NCBI GenBank assembly: GCA_028874315.1
Contig: JAPPKM010000088.1
Location: 1 to 56,096, forward strand
Source: Chloroflexota bacterium
GTDB lineage: Bacteria > Chloroflexota > UBA11872
Direction of reading: 5' to 3'
DNA length: 56,096 bases
Of the stretch, positions 35,993-44,368 are shown piece after piece. The position numbers were made by a program, and so were the translations under genes. Numbering within the stretch: the stretch's first letter is position 1; each line of letters opens with the position of its first letter. The notes beneath the pieces are model-generated. The model made no database searches. It was not told the DNA's origin and worked only from the letters and a program-made list of their open reading frames with translations.

Positions 35993-36958
35993 ATGAAACT
36001 TGGCCTGTACATGGACATCCTCAACGACAAGTCCTTCACCGAGGCCCTCGACTATGCGGCTGGCCTCGGTCTCGACGCCGTCGAAATCGGTACCGGCAAC
36101 TTCTCCTCCGCGCCCCACTGCCAGCTCGACGAGCTTGTCCAGAGCCAGGCGGCCCGCGAGGAATTCCTCGGCGCAATCACCGAGCGTGGACTGACGCTCT
36201 CGGCGCTGAACTGCTCCGGCAACCTGCTCGACCCGCACCCCGAGCGCCGCCAGCGCTGTCAGCAGACCTACTACGACACCGTCCTTGTTGCGCGGGAACT
36301 TGGGCTGGACATCGTCATCACCCAGAGCGGCTGCCCCGGCGCGCCTGATGGCGGGACGTATCCCAACTGGGTCACGGCGACCTGGCCGGCCGAATACGTG
36401 GAGTGCGGCCTTCGCCAATGGGCCGAGGAAGTCACTCCCTTCTGGAGCGAAGCCGGCCGCTTCGCCGCCGACCACGGCATGAAGATTGCCATCGAAATGC
36501 ACCACGGCATGGTCGCCTACAACCCGCGCTCCCTCCTGCAGCTACGCGACATCGCCGGCCACCTGCTCGGCGCCAACCTGGACCCCAGCCACCTCTGGCC
36601 CCAGGGCATGGAGCCCACCGTGGTCGTCCAGGGGCTGGCCGGCTGCATCTGGCACGTGCACGCCAAGGACACCGGCATCGACCCCAACGAGGCCGCGCTC
36701 AACGGCCTGCTCGAGATTCGTCCCTGGGACCAGTCGTTCCAGCGCTCCTGGGCCTTCCGCACCGTCGGCTACGGCCACGATGAACTCTGGTGGCGCCAGT
36801 TCTTCAGCGCCCTCCGCAAAACCGGCTTCGACGGCGTCGTGAGCATGGAGCACGAAGACCGCTGGATGGGTCGCCTTGAAGGGCTGGAAAAGTGCGTTGA
36901 CTTCCTGCGCCCGCTGCTGCTTCAGGACCAGCAGGACGTAATCGCTCCGCGCGCCTAG
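35993..36958 (+). CDS. TIM-barrel sugar isomerase/epimerase or dehydratase, IolE-like
   Basis: This is a 321-residue AP-endonuclease-2-type TIM barrel. Metal-site candidates are Glu in DAVEIGTGNF, Glu/His in MKIAIEMHHGM, Asp/His in GANLDPSHLWP, the HVHAKD histidines and Glu in VSMEHEDRWM. Next to iolD the best guess is the IolE step (inosose dehydratase) or an isomerase; a YcjR-like epimerase is equally compatible by eye. The ATG follows a GGGGGAGA Shine-Dalgarno. Its TAG shares bases with the stop of the converging Gfo/Idh gene. Confidence 0.8.
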   Translation: MKLGLYMDILNDKSFTEALDYAAGLGLDAVEIGTGNFSSAPHCQLDELVQSQAAREEFLGAITERGLTLSALNCSGNLLDPHPERRQRCQQTYYDTVLVARELGLDIVITQSGCPGAPDGGTYPNWVTATWPAEYVECGLRQWAEEVTPFWSEAGRFAADHGMKIAIEMHHGMVAYNPRSLLQLRDIAGHLLGANLDPSHLWPQGMEPTVVVQGLAGCIWHVHAKDTGIDPNEAALNGLLEIRPWDQSFQRSWAFRTVGYGHDELWWRQFFSALRKTGFDGVVSMEHEDRWMGRLEGLEKCVDFLRPLLLQDQQDVIAPRA

Positions 36959-38118
36959 TCGGCTTCAGCCTCCGCGGCGAGGGCCGTAACGCCCTCGCGG
37001 TAAACCGGATCGGCCCGATCCAGCGGCAAGGCAACCGGGCAGCGCCGCGCCGCCGAGGCATAGCATGCCAGCACCGTGTCCACGGCCCGAGCGCCATCGA
37101 CGCCGGTACTCCTCGGCTGACGTCCCGAGTCCACCGCCTCGACGATGTCGCTCACCAGCTCCAGGTACGAGTTCTGCATGTTGTACCCGTCAAACGCCCA
37201 GGCCAGCCGCTCGTCCTCGCTCGCGTGCGCCGAATCGGGGTCGGCGATGACGCCCTCCACCTTCAGCGGTCGCGTCGTCATCCCGTCGGAAGTAAACGCC
37301 GAATGAAATCGGTCGAAGGGCGTGGTCCCATTGTTGATGTATCGGAGCCACAAACGACCCTCGCTACCTCCCACGCCGATTCCGCCGGGCCCCAGCCCCC
37401 AGCCCAGGTTCAGGCTGGCGTACACGTCGCCGAGTCGCAGGTGACACATCGCCAAGTCGTCCACCGGCAGTGGGCCTTCACCGGTTCGACGGATCATCGC
37501 TGAGACTTCGCTCACCGGCGCGCCCGCCAGCCAGCTCATCACGTAGAGCGGGTGCAGCATGTCCATCAGGATCCCGCCGCCCGCGCGCCCCAGGTCGCGC
37601 CGCCAACCCGGCTGAAAGGTTGCCGCGCCCGGGTTGTCCGGAACGCACAGCAGGTTGGCGCTAATGGTCTGAACGTCGCCAATCGTCCCCGCGTCAATGG
37701 CCGCCTTCGCCGCCTCGAACTCGGGAAAAAACAGGTAGTTGTGCATCATGGCCAACACCCGGTCGGCGCGCTCGGCCGCCCGAACCATCTCCCAGGCGTC
37801 CTGCGGAACCGACGCCAGCGGCTTCTCGGCCAAGACGTGCTTCCCAGCGCCCAGGGCTGCCAGGACCGGGGCGTTGCGCAGCCACGGCGGGGTGGCCACC
37901 ACGACCAGATCGAGATCCGGCAGCGCCGCCAACTCCTCGGCGTCCGCAAATCGACGCTCGGCTGGAATCCCCTGCTCCTCGCCCACCCGCTCCAGGTTCG
38001 GCGGCGTCACGTCCGCGATGGCGCTCAGTTCGATCCGCGGATGACTGGCCAGTCCCGGCGCATGAACGCCGCCGCCCATGCTGCCGCAGCCAACCAGGCC
38101 CGTGCGCAGCTTCGTCAT
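36955..38118 (-). CDS. Gfo/Idh/MocA family oxidoreductase
   Basis: This is an NAD(P)-dependent sugar or inositol dehydrogenase-like protein of 387 residues. The Rossmann motif GLVGCGSMGGGVHAPG is near the start. The family motif AEKPLAS with its lysine is at about residue 100. The C-terminal domain has GGGILMDMLHPLYVMSWLAG, where the second conserved acidic/His pair lies. It is the last gene of the ABC-transporter operon and is opposite iolD, so an IolG-like role (first oxidation of the imported polyol) is plausible. Confidence 0.88.
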   Translation of the reverse strand: MTKLRTGLVGCGSMGGGVHAPGLASHPRIELSAIADVTPPNLERVGEEQGIPAERRFADAEELAALPDLDLVVVATPPWLRNAPVLAALGAGKHVLAEKPLASVPQDAWEMVRAAERADRVLAMMHNYLFFPEFEAAKAAIDAGTIGDVQTISANLLCVPDNPGAATFQPGWRRDLGRAGGGILMDMLHPLYVMSWLAGAPVSEVSAMIRRTGEGPLPVDDLAMCHLRLGDVYASLNLGWGLGPGGIGVGGSEGRLWLRYINNGTTPFDRFHSAFTSDGMTTRPLKVEGVIADPDSAHASEDERLAWAFDGYNMQNSYLELVSDIVEAVDSGRQPRSTGVDGARAVDTVLACYASAARRCPVALPLDRADPVYREGVTALAAEAEAD

Positions 38119-38161
38119 CAAAAACTTCCTTCGAGCAAATGCCGCTGACGCGCCGACCCTG

Positions 38162-39286
38162 CTATTCAATGGCCTCCTGGCTTTCGCCGTCGAACAACCG
38201 GATTCGGTCGGGCTTCGGACGTATCCAGATGTCCTCGCCCGGCTGACCGGCGAAAGTCGTCTCCGCCCGCGCCTTGACCCGCGTGTCCTCATCCAGCAGC
38301 ACGTCAACCAGCACTTCGCTGCCTAACGGTTCAACCGCAAAAATCTCGGCCTTGGCGAAGTCCGTTTGCTCGGTGAACGAGAGCTCCATGGCCTCGGGGC
38401 GCGCGCCCACGATCGCAGCCCGGTCGACCCGTGGCCGGCGCAAAACGGCCGTCGCGGCGTCGCCCGCCACGGCCCACGAGAAGCCGTTGCCATTCAAGCG
38501 GACCCATCCGTTGGCGCTTGTCAGCGTTCCGGAAACCAGGCTCATGCCGGGGCTCCCCACGAAGTGCGCGACGAACGCATTGGCCGGCCGGTCGTAAATG
38601 TCCATCGGCGAACCCACTTGCAGCACCTTGGCGTCCCGCATGACCGTGATCCGATCGGCCATCGCTAATGCCTCGGCCTGGTCGTGGGTGACGTAAATGG
38701 CAGTGGTTCCCAATTGGCGCTGCAAGTATTTCAACTCGCCGCGCATCTCCAGCCGTAATTCGGCATCCAGGTTGGAAAGCGGCTCGTCGAATAGGAACAC
38801 ATTCGGCTCGCGGATGATGGCCCGGGCCAGCGCCACGCGCTGCCGCTGGCCGCCGCTCAGTTCCCGCGGCTTTCGATCCATCAGCTCCGGAATCCGCAGC
38901 AAATTCGCGACTTCCTTTACGCGCTCGCCGATCCGCGCCTTGGAAGTCTTCCGAATTTTCAGCGGGTAGCCGATGTTGTCGGATACCTTCATGTGCGGGT
39001 ACAGCGCGTAGCTCTGGAACACCATGGCCACGTTCCGCGCCCGCGGCGGCACCTTGTTGACGATCGTATCGCCAATCTTGATCGTCCCCTCCGTGGCCAC
39101 TTCGAGTCCCGCGATCATTCGCAGTGAGGTGGTCTTGCCGCAGCCCGACGGCCCCAGCAGGACCATGAACTCGCCTTCCTGCACGTGCAGGTCCACTTCG
39201 TCGACGGCGATCACGCTTCCAAAGTGCTTCGAGACGTTCTCGAATGTGACAGGCACCGAACGCATTCGAGTTGTTGAGTCGCTCAT
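38162..39286 (-). CDS. Sugar ABC transporter ATP-binding protein (UgpC/MalK type)
   Basis: This 374-residue ATPase powers uptake through the adjacent permeases. The motifs are Walker A GPSGCGKTTSLRM, Q-loop FQSYALYPHM, signature ELSGGQRQRVALARA, Walker B VFLFDEPLSNLDAELR and H-loop YVTHDQAEALAM. The C-terminal 110 residues form the MalK-like TOBE/regulatory domain (VGARPEAMEL, DIWIRPKPDRIRLF). It overlaps the second permease by four bases and precedes the Gfo/Idh gene by 43. Confidence 0.96.
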   Translation of the reverse strand: MSDSTTRMRSVPVTFENVSKHFGSVIAVDEVDLHVQEGEFMVLLGPSGCGKTTSLRMIAGLEVATEGTIKIGDTIVNKVPPRARNVAMVFQSYALYPHMKVSDNIGYPLKIRKTSKARIGERVKEVANLLRIPELMDRKPRELSGGQRQRVALARAIIREPNVFLFDEPLSNLDAELRLEMRGELKYLQRQLGTTAIYVTHDQAEALAMADRITVMRDAKVLQVGSPMDIYDRPANAFVAHFVGSPGMSLVSGTLTSANGWVRLNGNGFSWAVAGDAATAVLRRPRVDRAAIVGARPEAMELSFTEQTDFAKAEIFAVEPLGSEVLVDVLLDEDTRVKARAETTFAGQPGEDIWIRPKPDRIRLFDGESQEAIE

Positions 39287-40125
39287 GCTCCGGAAACTCC
39301 ACCGAGGGTCAGGCCCCGGATCAGGTTGCGCTGGACCAGCAGCGTAAAGATTAGGACCGGGATGATCGAAATGGCCGAGGCCGCCATCATGCGGCCGTAG
39401 AGGATGTCGAACTGGGTGACTTGATTCGCGACCGCGATCGGCAGTGTCTGCGCCTCGGTTCGCGTGAGGATCAGCGAGAAGAGAAACTCATTCCAAGACG
39501 CAATCAGGATCAGGATCGAGGTTGCCGCCAGGCCCGGTCGGACCAGCGGCACGATTACCTTGCGGAACGCTCCCAGCCAGTGGTCGCCGTCCACCATCGC
39601 AGCTTCCTCCAGATCGCGTGGAATGTCCCGGAAGAACCCCAGCATCATCCACACCGCCAGCGGCAACTCCAGCATCGAGTGCACCAGCCCCATGCCGAGG
39701 TGGGTGTCGATCAGGCCGATCTGGGTAAAGAAGATGAACAGCGGGACCACGGTCACGGTCTGCGGAAACATGCGAACCGTCAGGATGAAGAAGAGGATGT
39801 GATAGTTCAGGCCCCACGGCAGCTGAAATCGGGAAAGTCCGTACGCCGCCAGGCTGCCTACCGTAATCGCGATCGAGGTGGCGATCGCCGCGATGATGAC
39901 GCTGTTCATGATCTGTTCGCCGAACCCACGCTTGCCCAAGACCGCCTCAAACCACTCCAGCGTGAACTCCTGCGGCCAGATCGTCGGCGGAATCTGCGAG
40001 AACTCCGACTCGGTCTTCAGACCGATCATCAGCATCCAGTACACCGGCGCCAGCACGATCAGCACCACCCCGAGCATCAGCACGTGACGGCTCAAGACCA
40101 GTGGGGTGCTGCGTTCTCCAACCAT
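39283..40125 (-). CDS. Carbohydrate ABC transporter permease, MalG/UgpE type
   Basis: This is a 280-residue inner-membrane protein with about six hydrophobic helices. The EAA loop that docks the ATPase reads LEEAAMVDGDHWLGAFRKVI. RMFPQTVTVVPLFIF and the C-terminal LLVQRNLIRGLTLGGV are typical of the second (CUT1) permease. It lies 13 bases after the first permease gene. Confidence 0.94.
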   Translation of the reverse strand: MVGERSTPLVLSRHVLMLGVVLIVLAPVYWMLMIGLKTESEFSQIPPTIWPQEFTLEWFEAVLGKRGFGEQIMNSVIIAAIATSIAITVGSLAAYGLSRFQLPWGLNYHILFFILTVRMFPQTVTVVPLFIFFTQIGLIDTHLGMGLVHSMLELPLAVWMMLGFFRDIPRDLEEAAMVDGDHWLGAFRKVIVPLVRPGLAATSILILIASWNEFLFSLILTRTEAQTLPIAVANQVTQFDILYGRMMAASAISIIPVLIFTLLVQRNLIRGLTLGGVSGA

Positions 40126-40138
40126 GACTACCTCATAC

Positions 40139-41062
40139 CTAAGTCCGCAGGATCCGGCGGATGTAGAACGTCGCCAGGATGATCAAAACGACTTGAAACA
40201 TGACGGACAAGGCGGATGCATAACCGAAATTGAAGTGGATAAAGGCATATTTGTAGATCGACAGCGTCACGGTCTCGGTCGATGATCCGGGACCGCCGCG
40301 CGTCATGGCCAGCATCCGGTCCGCGATCCGCGCCGCATCCAGCGTTCGCAGCAGCAATACCACCACGAAGGTGGGCCGCAGCAGCGGAATCGTGACATCC
40401 CTGAAGATCTGCCACGGCGACGCGCCGTCAATCGCGGCGGCTTCATACGGATCCTGGGGCAGCGACAGAATTCCTGCGTACATCAGGATGAATACGAACA
40501 TGCTCGCCTGCCAGATGTCGATCAGCATGATCGACGCCAGGGCCGTCCGGTCGTCCGCCAGCCACAGCAGCGGCTCGATTCCCACCAGGCTCAGCAGGTA
40601 ATTCAGCACGCCAAAGTTCACGTCCATCATCACCAGCCAGCCCGCCCCCACGCTGACCGGCGGCAGCACCAGCGGAATGATCAGCGCCGCCGTGAATAAC
40701 ATCCGCGCCCGGGAGTGCAGCTTGCTCATCAGGAACGCGATAAACAGGCCAACCACGATCTCCGCGGATACCACCACCAGCACCCAGACCGCCGTGCGCA
40801 CGGTTGACCCGATGATCAAGTTGTCGCTGAACGCCTTCGTGAAATTGGCGAAGCCGATCGGCTCGATCTCCAGCTCGCCGAGCTTGAAGTTCACGCGCGA
40901 GAAGGCCATGCGCCAGCTCATGATGGCCGGGAAGACCGCCATCACGGCCAGCAAGACCATTGACGGCGCTATGAAGAAGAACCTGAGGTGCGTCTCCCAC
41001 CAGGGAGTCTTGGCAATGGCTCGCACGTCGCCACCGCTCCGCCGGCGCAGAACGTTAAGCAC
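40139..41062 (-). CDS. Carbohydrate ABC transporter permease, MalF/UgpA type
   Basis: This is the first membrane subunit of the CUT1-type transporter. The GTG at 41062, behind GAGG, gives 307 residues; a GTG at 41107 lies inside a stem-loop and was rejected. It has six or so hydrophobic segments (FFIAPSMVLLAVMAVFPAI near the start). The EAA loop is PYEAAAIDGASPWQIFRDVT. MTRGGPGSSTETVTLSIYKYAF is a conserved family segment. It follows the binding-protein gene across a structured 176-base spacer. Confidence 0.93.
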   Translation of the reverse strand: MLNVLRRRSGGDVRAIAKTPWWETHLRFFFIAPSMVLLAVMAVFPAIMSWRMAFSRVNFKLGELEIEPIGFANFTKAFSDNLIIGSTVRTAVWVLVVVSAEIVVGLFIAFLMSKLHSRARMLFTAALIIPLVLPPVSVGAGWLVMMDVNFGVLNYLLSLVGIEPLLWLADDRTALASIMLIDIWQASMFVFILMYAGILSLPQDPYEAAAIDGASPWQIFRDVTIPLLRPTFVVVLLLRTLDAARIADRMLAMTRGGPGSSTETVTLSIYKYAFIHFNFGYASALSVMFQVVLIILATFYIRRILRT

Positions 41063-41104
41063 GGGTGCCTCGGCCAAATGCTGGCTGCATGGTCGGGTAG
41101 AACG

Positions 41105-41184
41105 CACAAGGCCTGGCGGAGCTCACCTGCGTGAACTCCGCCAGGCCTGTGCCTGGTCGCGTAACCAGTTCCACGACTACGTGG
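41105..41184 (-). promoter_or_regulatory. Three stem-loops between solute-binding-protein and permease genes
   Basis: The largest stem-loop pairs 41105-41126 with 41131-41151: about 20 base pairs with one bulge and one mismatch around the loop CTGC. Two smaller ones lie upstream on the - strand: 41153-41157 with 41164-41168, and 41171-41175 with 41180-41184. No T tract follows. In mal-type operons such elements stabilise the binding-protein mRNA and reduce permease expression, which fits the order here. Confidence 0.7.
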
Positions 41185-41238
41185 CGATCAGGCAGCGCTA
41201 GGCCGACGCGATCCCTGTGATCGTGGTGTTCAGGGTCC

Positions 41239-42693
41239 CTATGAGTACGCGCCCTTTTCTTCCAGCGCCACTCGAACCTCTTCGTCCGCCAGCCGTGCGG
41301 CGTCGCCCACCGACTCTTGCTCGGCGATCACGGCCGATACGTGCCGGCCAACGATCTCCTCCACGATGGAGTAGTGCTCCGTCCGCGGGCGCGGCACGGC
41401 CACCGAAGCGGCGTTCTTGATGCCCGCCAGGAACGGGAAGTCCGCCAGCAGTCCGGGGTCGTCCATCAGGCTGAACCGAACCGGCGGCCAGTTGTTGGCG
41501 TACATGTTCTCCTTCTGGTTCTCCGCCTGGGTGAGCCAGTGGATCGCCTCCGCCGCCGCTTCGTGATTCTCGCTGCCCTGCGGAACGCCGAACAGCCACA
41601 CGCCGGTCATGTTGGCGTGGTCTGCGCCCGGCTGGGCCGGCTCCGGCAGTACCTCGATCTTGCCGACCACCGAAGACAGGTCCGGCGTGTACATCTTCAG
41701 CAGCTGGTCGGGCCATACGTCGCCCGACATGGCGGCCAGGCCCGTGTACATCAACTTGCCCAGCTCGTGGTGGCCGATGTTCTCAACGCCCGGAGGCGCC
41801 AGGTTCTTCAGCGTCACCACCATGTCCAGCGCCGCCAGGCCCTCTTCCGTGTTCACCTGCGGGTTCAGGTCGCCGTCGATCACGTCGCGCCCGAAGCCGC
41901 GCATGATCGGCAGGAAGCTGGTCATGGCCGGGTTCCCCGGCTGTCCGCGGATGGTGTATCCGTAGAGGTCGGGGGCCATGTCGCCCGTGATCTTGGTCGA
42001 GTACTCGGCCACGTCGTCCCAGGTCTTCGGCGGCTCAACGCCGAGGTTCTCCATGACGTCGGCCCGGTACGCAAAGCTCTGGATGTTGCCGATGTTCGGC
42101 ACTGCGCGCGGCCCGTACTTGCCCGGCGGCCAGTCGCCCAGGTTCACGATCGCCGGGATCATGTCCGGGTCGGGCCATACCCAGCCGAAGCCCTGGTACA
42201 GCGGCGTGATATCGGCCAGGAACTCCGTGAACTGCGGCATCCACGGGTCGTCCATCGACGCGATGTCATAGGCCGAGCCGCCCTGGCTCAGGTTGATCAG
42301 CAGGCTCTGGTAAGTAGCCGCGTACGGCTGCTCAACGTGGTCCAACTCGATCTGGGTCTCGGACAGCAGCTTGTCGAAAATGCCAGTTTCCGCGGTTCCA
42401 AGCGGCCCCGTGCCTCGCAAGCGCACGCGCGGCTTCCCGATCGGCTGTTCGATCACGACGGTCACGATCCGGTCGACCGCGACTTCCTTGACGACTTCCT
42501 TGGTAACGACCTTCTCGACCGCGACTTCCTTTTCGACGATCTTCTCAACCGGAACTTCCTTCTCGACGATCCTCTCAACCTCGACGACCTGGGTCTCGCC
42601 ACACGCGGCCAGAATCGCCGCGCCAGCCGCGCCAAGTGCGACCCCGCCGCCGGCGCGCAAGAGCCGCCGTCGTGTGATTGAACGTGGAAGCAT
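41239..42693 (-). CDS. Sugar ABC transporter solute-binding lipoprotein with repeat stalk
   Basis: This is a 484-residue extracellular binding protein of the CUT1 type. The signal TRRRLLRAGGGVALGAAGAAI ends in the lipobox LAAC (Cys31), so Tat export and lipid anchoring are likely. Residues 36-80 form a charged repeat stalk of VEKEV units. The ligand-binding body follows, with SQGGSAYDIASMDDPWMPQF, PPKTWDDVAEYS and MSGDVWPDQLLK. The ATG is preceded by a G-rich Shine-Dalgarno. It heads the operon with two permeases, ATPase and Gfo/Idh. Confidence 0.94.
   Translation of the reverse strand: MLPRSITRRRLLRAGGGVALGAAGAAILAACGETQVVEVERIVEKEVPVEKIVEKEVAVEKVVTKEVVKEVAVDRIVTVVIEQPIGKPRVRLRGTGPLGTAETGIFDKLLSETQIELDHVEQPYAATYQSLLINLSQGGSAYDIASMDDPWMPQFTEFLADITPLYQGFGWVWPDPDMIPAIVNLGDWPPGKYGPRAVPNIGNIQSFAYRADVMENLGVEPPKTWDDVAEYSTKITGDMAPDLYGYTIRGQPGNPAMTSFLPIMRGFGRDVIDGDLNPQVNTEEGLAALDMVVTLKNLAPPGVENIGHHELGKLMYTGLAAMSGDVWPDQLLKMYTPDLSSVVGKIEVLPEPAQPGADHANMTGVWLFGVPQGSENHEAAAEAIHWLTQAENQKENMYANNWPPVRFSLMDDPGLLADFPFLAGIKNAASVAVPRPRTEHYSIVEEIVGRHVSAVIAEQESVGDAARLADEEVRVALEEKGAYS
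42454..42588 (-). repeat. In-frame repeat encoding the VEKEV stalk of the binding protein
   Basis: Residues 36-80 of the binding lipoprotein repeat a roughly ten-residue unit (VEKEVPVEKI, VEKEVAVEKV, then a diverged VTKEVVKEVAVDRI). At the DNA level the unit is about 30 bases. The alternating valine and charged residues suggest an extended or coiled spacer between the lipid anchor and the ligand-binding body. Confidence 0.8.
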
Positions 42694-42823
42694 TGCCCCC
42701 CCAAATGGCGCTTCACGGTCGGCGGAAGCCGATGACTGGAAGCGCGCAGATAGCGCATCGAACCGTCAGCGTCCGATGCACAACCAATACGGACGCGAGA
42801 ATACCAGCGTCGAACCGTCTCTC

Positions 42824-42874
42824 CAACCCTCGGGGTTGCTGCGCATCGAGTCCGAGAAAGGCCCGAAAGAGCCT
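42824..42874 (-). terminator. Two tandem hairpins downstream of the conserved hypothetical gene
   Basis: On the - strand the first hairpin pairs 42869-42874 with 42859-42864 (six pairs, one G-T, loop TTTC) and is followed by TTCTC. The second pairs 42833-42838 with 42824-42829 (six pairs, three-base loop). They lie after the stop at 42907 and before the binding-protein operon, so they may separate the two transcripts. The T tracts are weak. Confidence 0.4.
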
Positions 42875-42906
42875 GATCCCTCGAAGACGGTCGGGCGTTG
42901 CGTCAG

Positions 42907-43920
42907 CTACGAGCTTGCGGTCACTTCGCCGGACATTTCCCGCACTTGATTCGATTCGCGCCGCCGAAGCGGAATGACCCGATCTACTTCGATCGACTCG
43001 TATTCCGGCAGCGGCGACTCCCCGTTCGCCCCGCCAATCTCCGCTACGCTGGCAATTCCCCGCAGCTTCTCGGTCTCCTCCAGCGCTGTGAGGTCCCCGC
43101 CGAAGTAATCAAACCACGGCAGGCCGGCGGCCGTGTACTGCCGTGCCGTCGGCGGCTCCGTTGGAGGGCGCTCGCCGGTCAGTGCCATCCACTGCATCGA
43201 ATTGGCGATCGTCACGAAACAGCGGCTCGCCTGCCGCTGATCCCAAGCGTCCAGCCCGTAGTCGTCCTCATAGATTTCCTGCCGCATCCGTCCGCCCGGT
43301 GCCAGGCCCATCGCACTGGCGGCCTCAGCCTGAGATGGCAGGGGACCGTAGCTTCGAGCGACCGGACCGACTTCGGACATCATCGCCTCGTACCGCTCCG
43401 CCTTCATTGGATAGACGATGAGTTGCAGGCCCCCATGCTCCGCCTCGCCGGTCAGCTGTTCCTCCACCGTGAATCCCTGGCCCAGCGGCATCGCCACGAA
43501 CTGGCGAACGATCCCCTTGGCCACGCAACACCCATCCAGCCACGGCTGCTCCGGTAGCACCGCGTAGTCCTGCGGGTCCGTGTTCAGGTGGTTGATCCAG
43601 CCGTCGCCGGTCAGCGCGCAGGTCTTGCCCGTCGCGATCTTCACCGCAAACGGGTACATCCCGGAGTCAAAGTTGATCCACATCGCCTCGGCCTGGTGCA
43701 TCGGCATCAGCACCCCGCCGCGCCGCAGCCAATCCTCAGGGACGCGCCGGGCGTAGTCGTCCAGGTGACGCAGCGGAAACCCGCCCATCCCCGGCGGCAG
43801 CGGATAGTCCAGCCCGTCGTCCGGAATCCGCAGCGTCCGTTGAAACTCGATGGCGCAGGTCGCGTCCTTATGGACCTCCGGAAATCTGAATACAAGGCGG
43901 TCGTGTTCAAGCGTAATCAT
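42907..43920 (-). CDS. Conserved protein of unknown function
   Basis: This is a 337-residue protein with no signal peptide or obvious hydrophobic segment. I recognise its style from unannotated actinobacterial and other proteins but know no function. The conserved-looking blocks are IPDDGLDYPLPPGMGGFPLRH, QAEAMWINFDSG, DPQDYAVLPEQPWLDGCC, RQFVAMPLGQGFTVEEQLTG and GGLQLIVYPMK. The Trp/Pro/Gly-rich blocks suggest a beta-rich fold. It is just downstream of an XRE regulator gene (94-base gap), which may be its regulator. An enzymatic role cannot be assigned. Confidence 0.8.
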   Translation of the reverse strand: MITLEHDRLVFRFPEVHKDATCAIEFQRTLRIPDDGLDYPLPPGMGGFPLRHLDDYARRVPEDWLRRGGVLMPMHQAEAMWINFDSGMYPFAVKIATGKTCALTGDGWINHLNTDPQDYAVLPEQPWLDGCCVAKGIVRQFVAMPLGQGFTVEEQLTGEAEHGGLQLIVYPMKAERYEAMMSEVGPVARSYGPLPSQAEAASAMGLAPGGRMRQEIYEDDYGLDAWDQRQASRCFVTIANSMQWMALTGERPPTEPPTARQYTAAGLPWFDYFGGDLTALEETEKLRGIASVAEIGGANGESPLPEYESIEVDRVIPLRRRESNQVREMSGEVTASS

Positions 43921-44014
43921 TCCCTACTGCTCTCCTTGGCATGTAGCCGTTCAAATGCGTCGCGTCGGAAACTCCCGATCCGCTGTGCTCGTCGTATGCC
44001 GTTGATCTCGTCGC

Positions 44015-44368
44015 TCACCAGTCCCCGTCACGCACCTCGCGCACGATTCGGAGAACCGCGTGGTCGGGCGCATCCCGCAATTCGCGGATCAGCTGCGCGA
44101 ACAGTCGCGGCCGCTTGCGAATGACCTCCTGCAGGTCGCTGGAGACCTTGCCGCCCAGCGCCAGCAGCACGTCCGGGTCCTGGTCCAGTTCCATCGCAAG
44201 CCTCACGGTCGCGGCTTCGGATGGCGGCGCCACCTGCCCGCGCTCGATCTTGCTCAGATAGCTCGGCTCAACGCTGATGCGCTTGGCCACCTGCCGCAGC
44301 GAATACCGCCGGTCGCCCGCTTGCAGGCTCCGTCGCGCCGCGTGTACGAATGTGCCGAACTGCGTCAT
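44015..44368 (-). CDS. XRE-family transcriptional regulator
   Basis: This is a 117-residue DNA-binding protein. The N-terminal helix-turn-helix spans about residues 22-48 (YSLRQVAKRISVEPSYLSKIERG), the classic XRE pattern. LAMELDQDPDVLLALGGKVSSDL follows. The C-terminal part (EVIRKRPRLFAQLIREL) resembles the dimerisation segment of small regulators in this family. The ATG at 44368 lies only a few bases from the predicted transcription start and inside a palindrome, suggesting autoregulation. The unknown-function gene follows on the same strand. Confidence 0.9.
   Translation of the reverse strand: MTQFGTFVHAARRSLQAGDRRYSLRQVAKRISVEPSYLSKIERGQVAPPSEAATVRLAMELDQDPDVLLALGGKVSSDLQEVIRKRPRLFAQLIRELRDAPDHAVLRIVREVRDGDW

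Noticed and set aside
37552-38148. Open frame on + strand opposite the Gfo/Idh gene
   Set aside because: It is fully antisense to a gene with a clear Rossmann motif and EKP signature.
41063-41107. Upstream GTG start of the first permease
   Set aside because: The codon lies inside the long stem-loop, and the added residues are not permease-like.
41317-42681. Long open frame on the + strand opposite the binding-protein gene
   Set aside because: It is exactly antisense to a well-supported lipoprotein gene and has no family motifs. It is a by-product of GC-rich codon usage and the repeat stalk.
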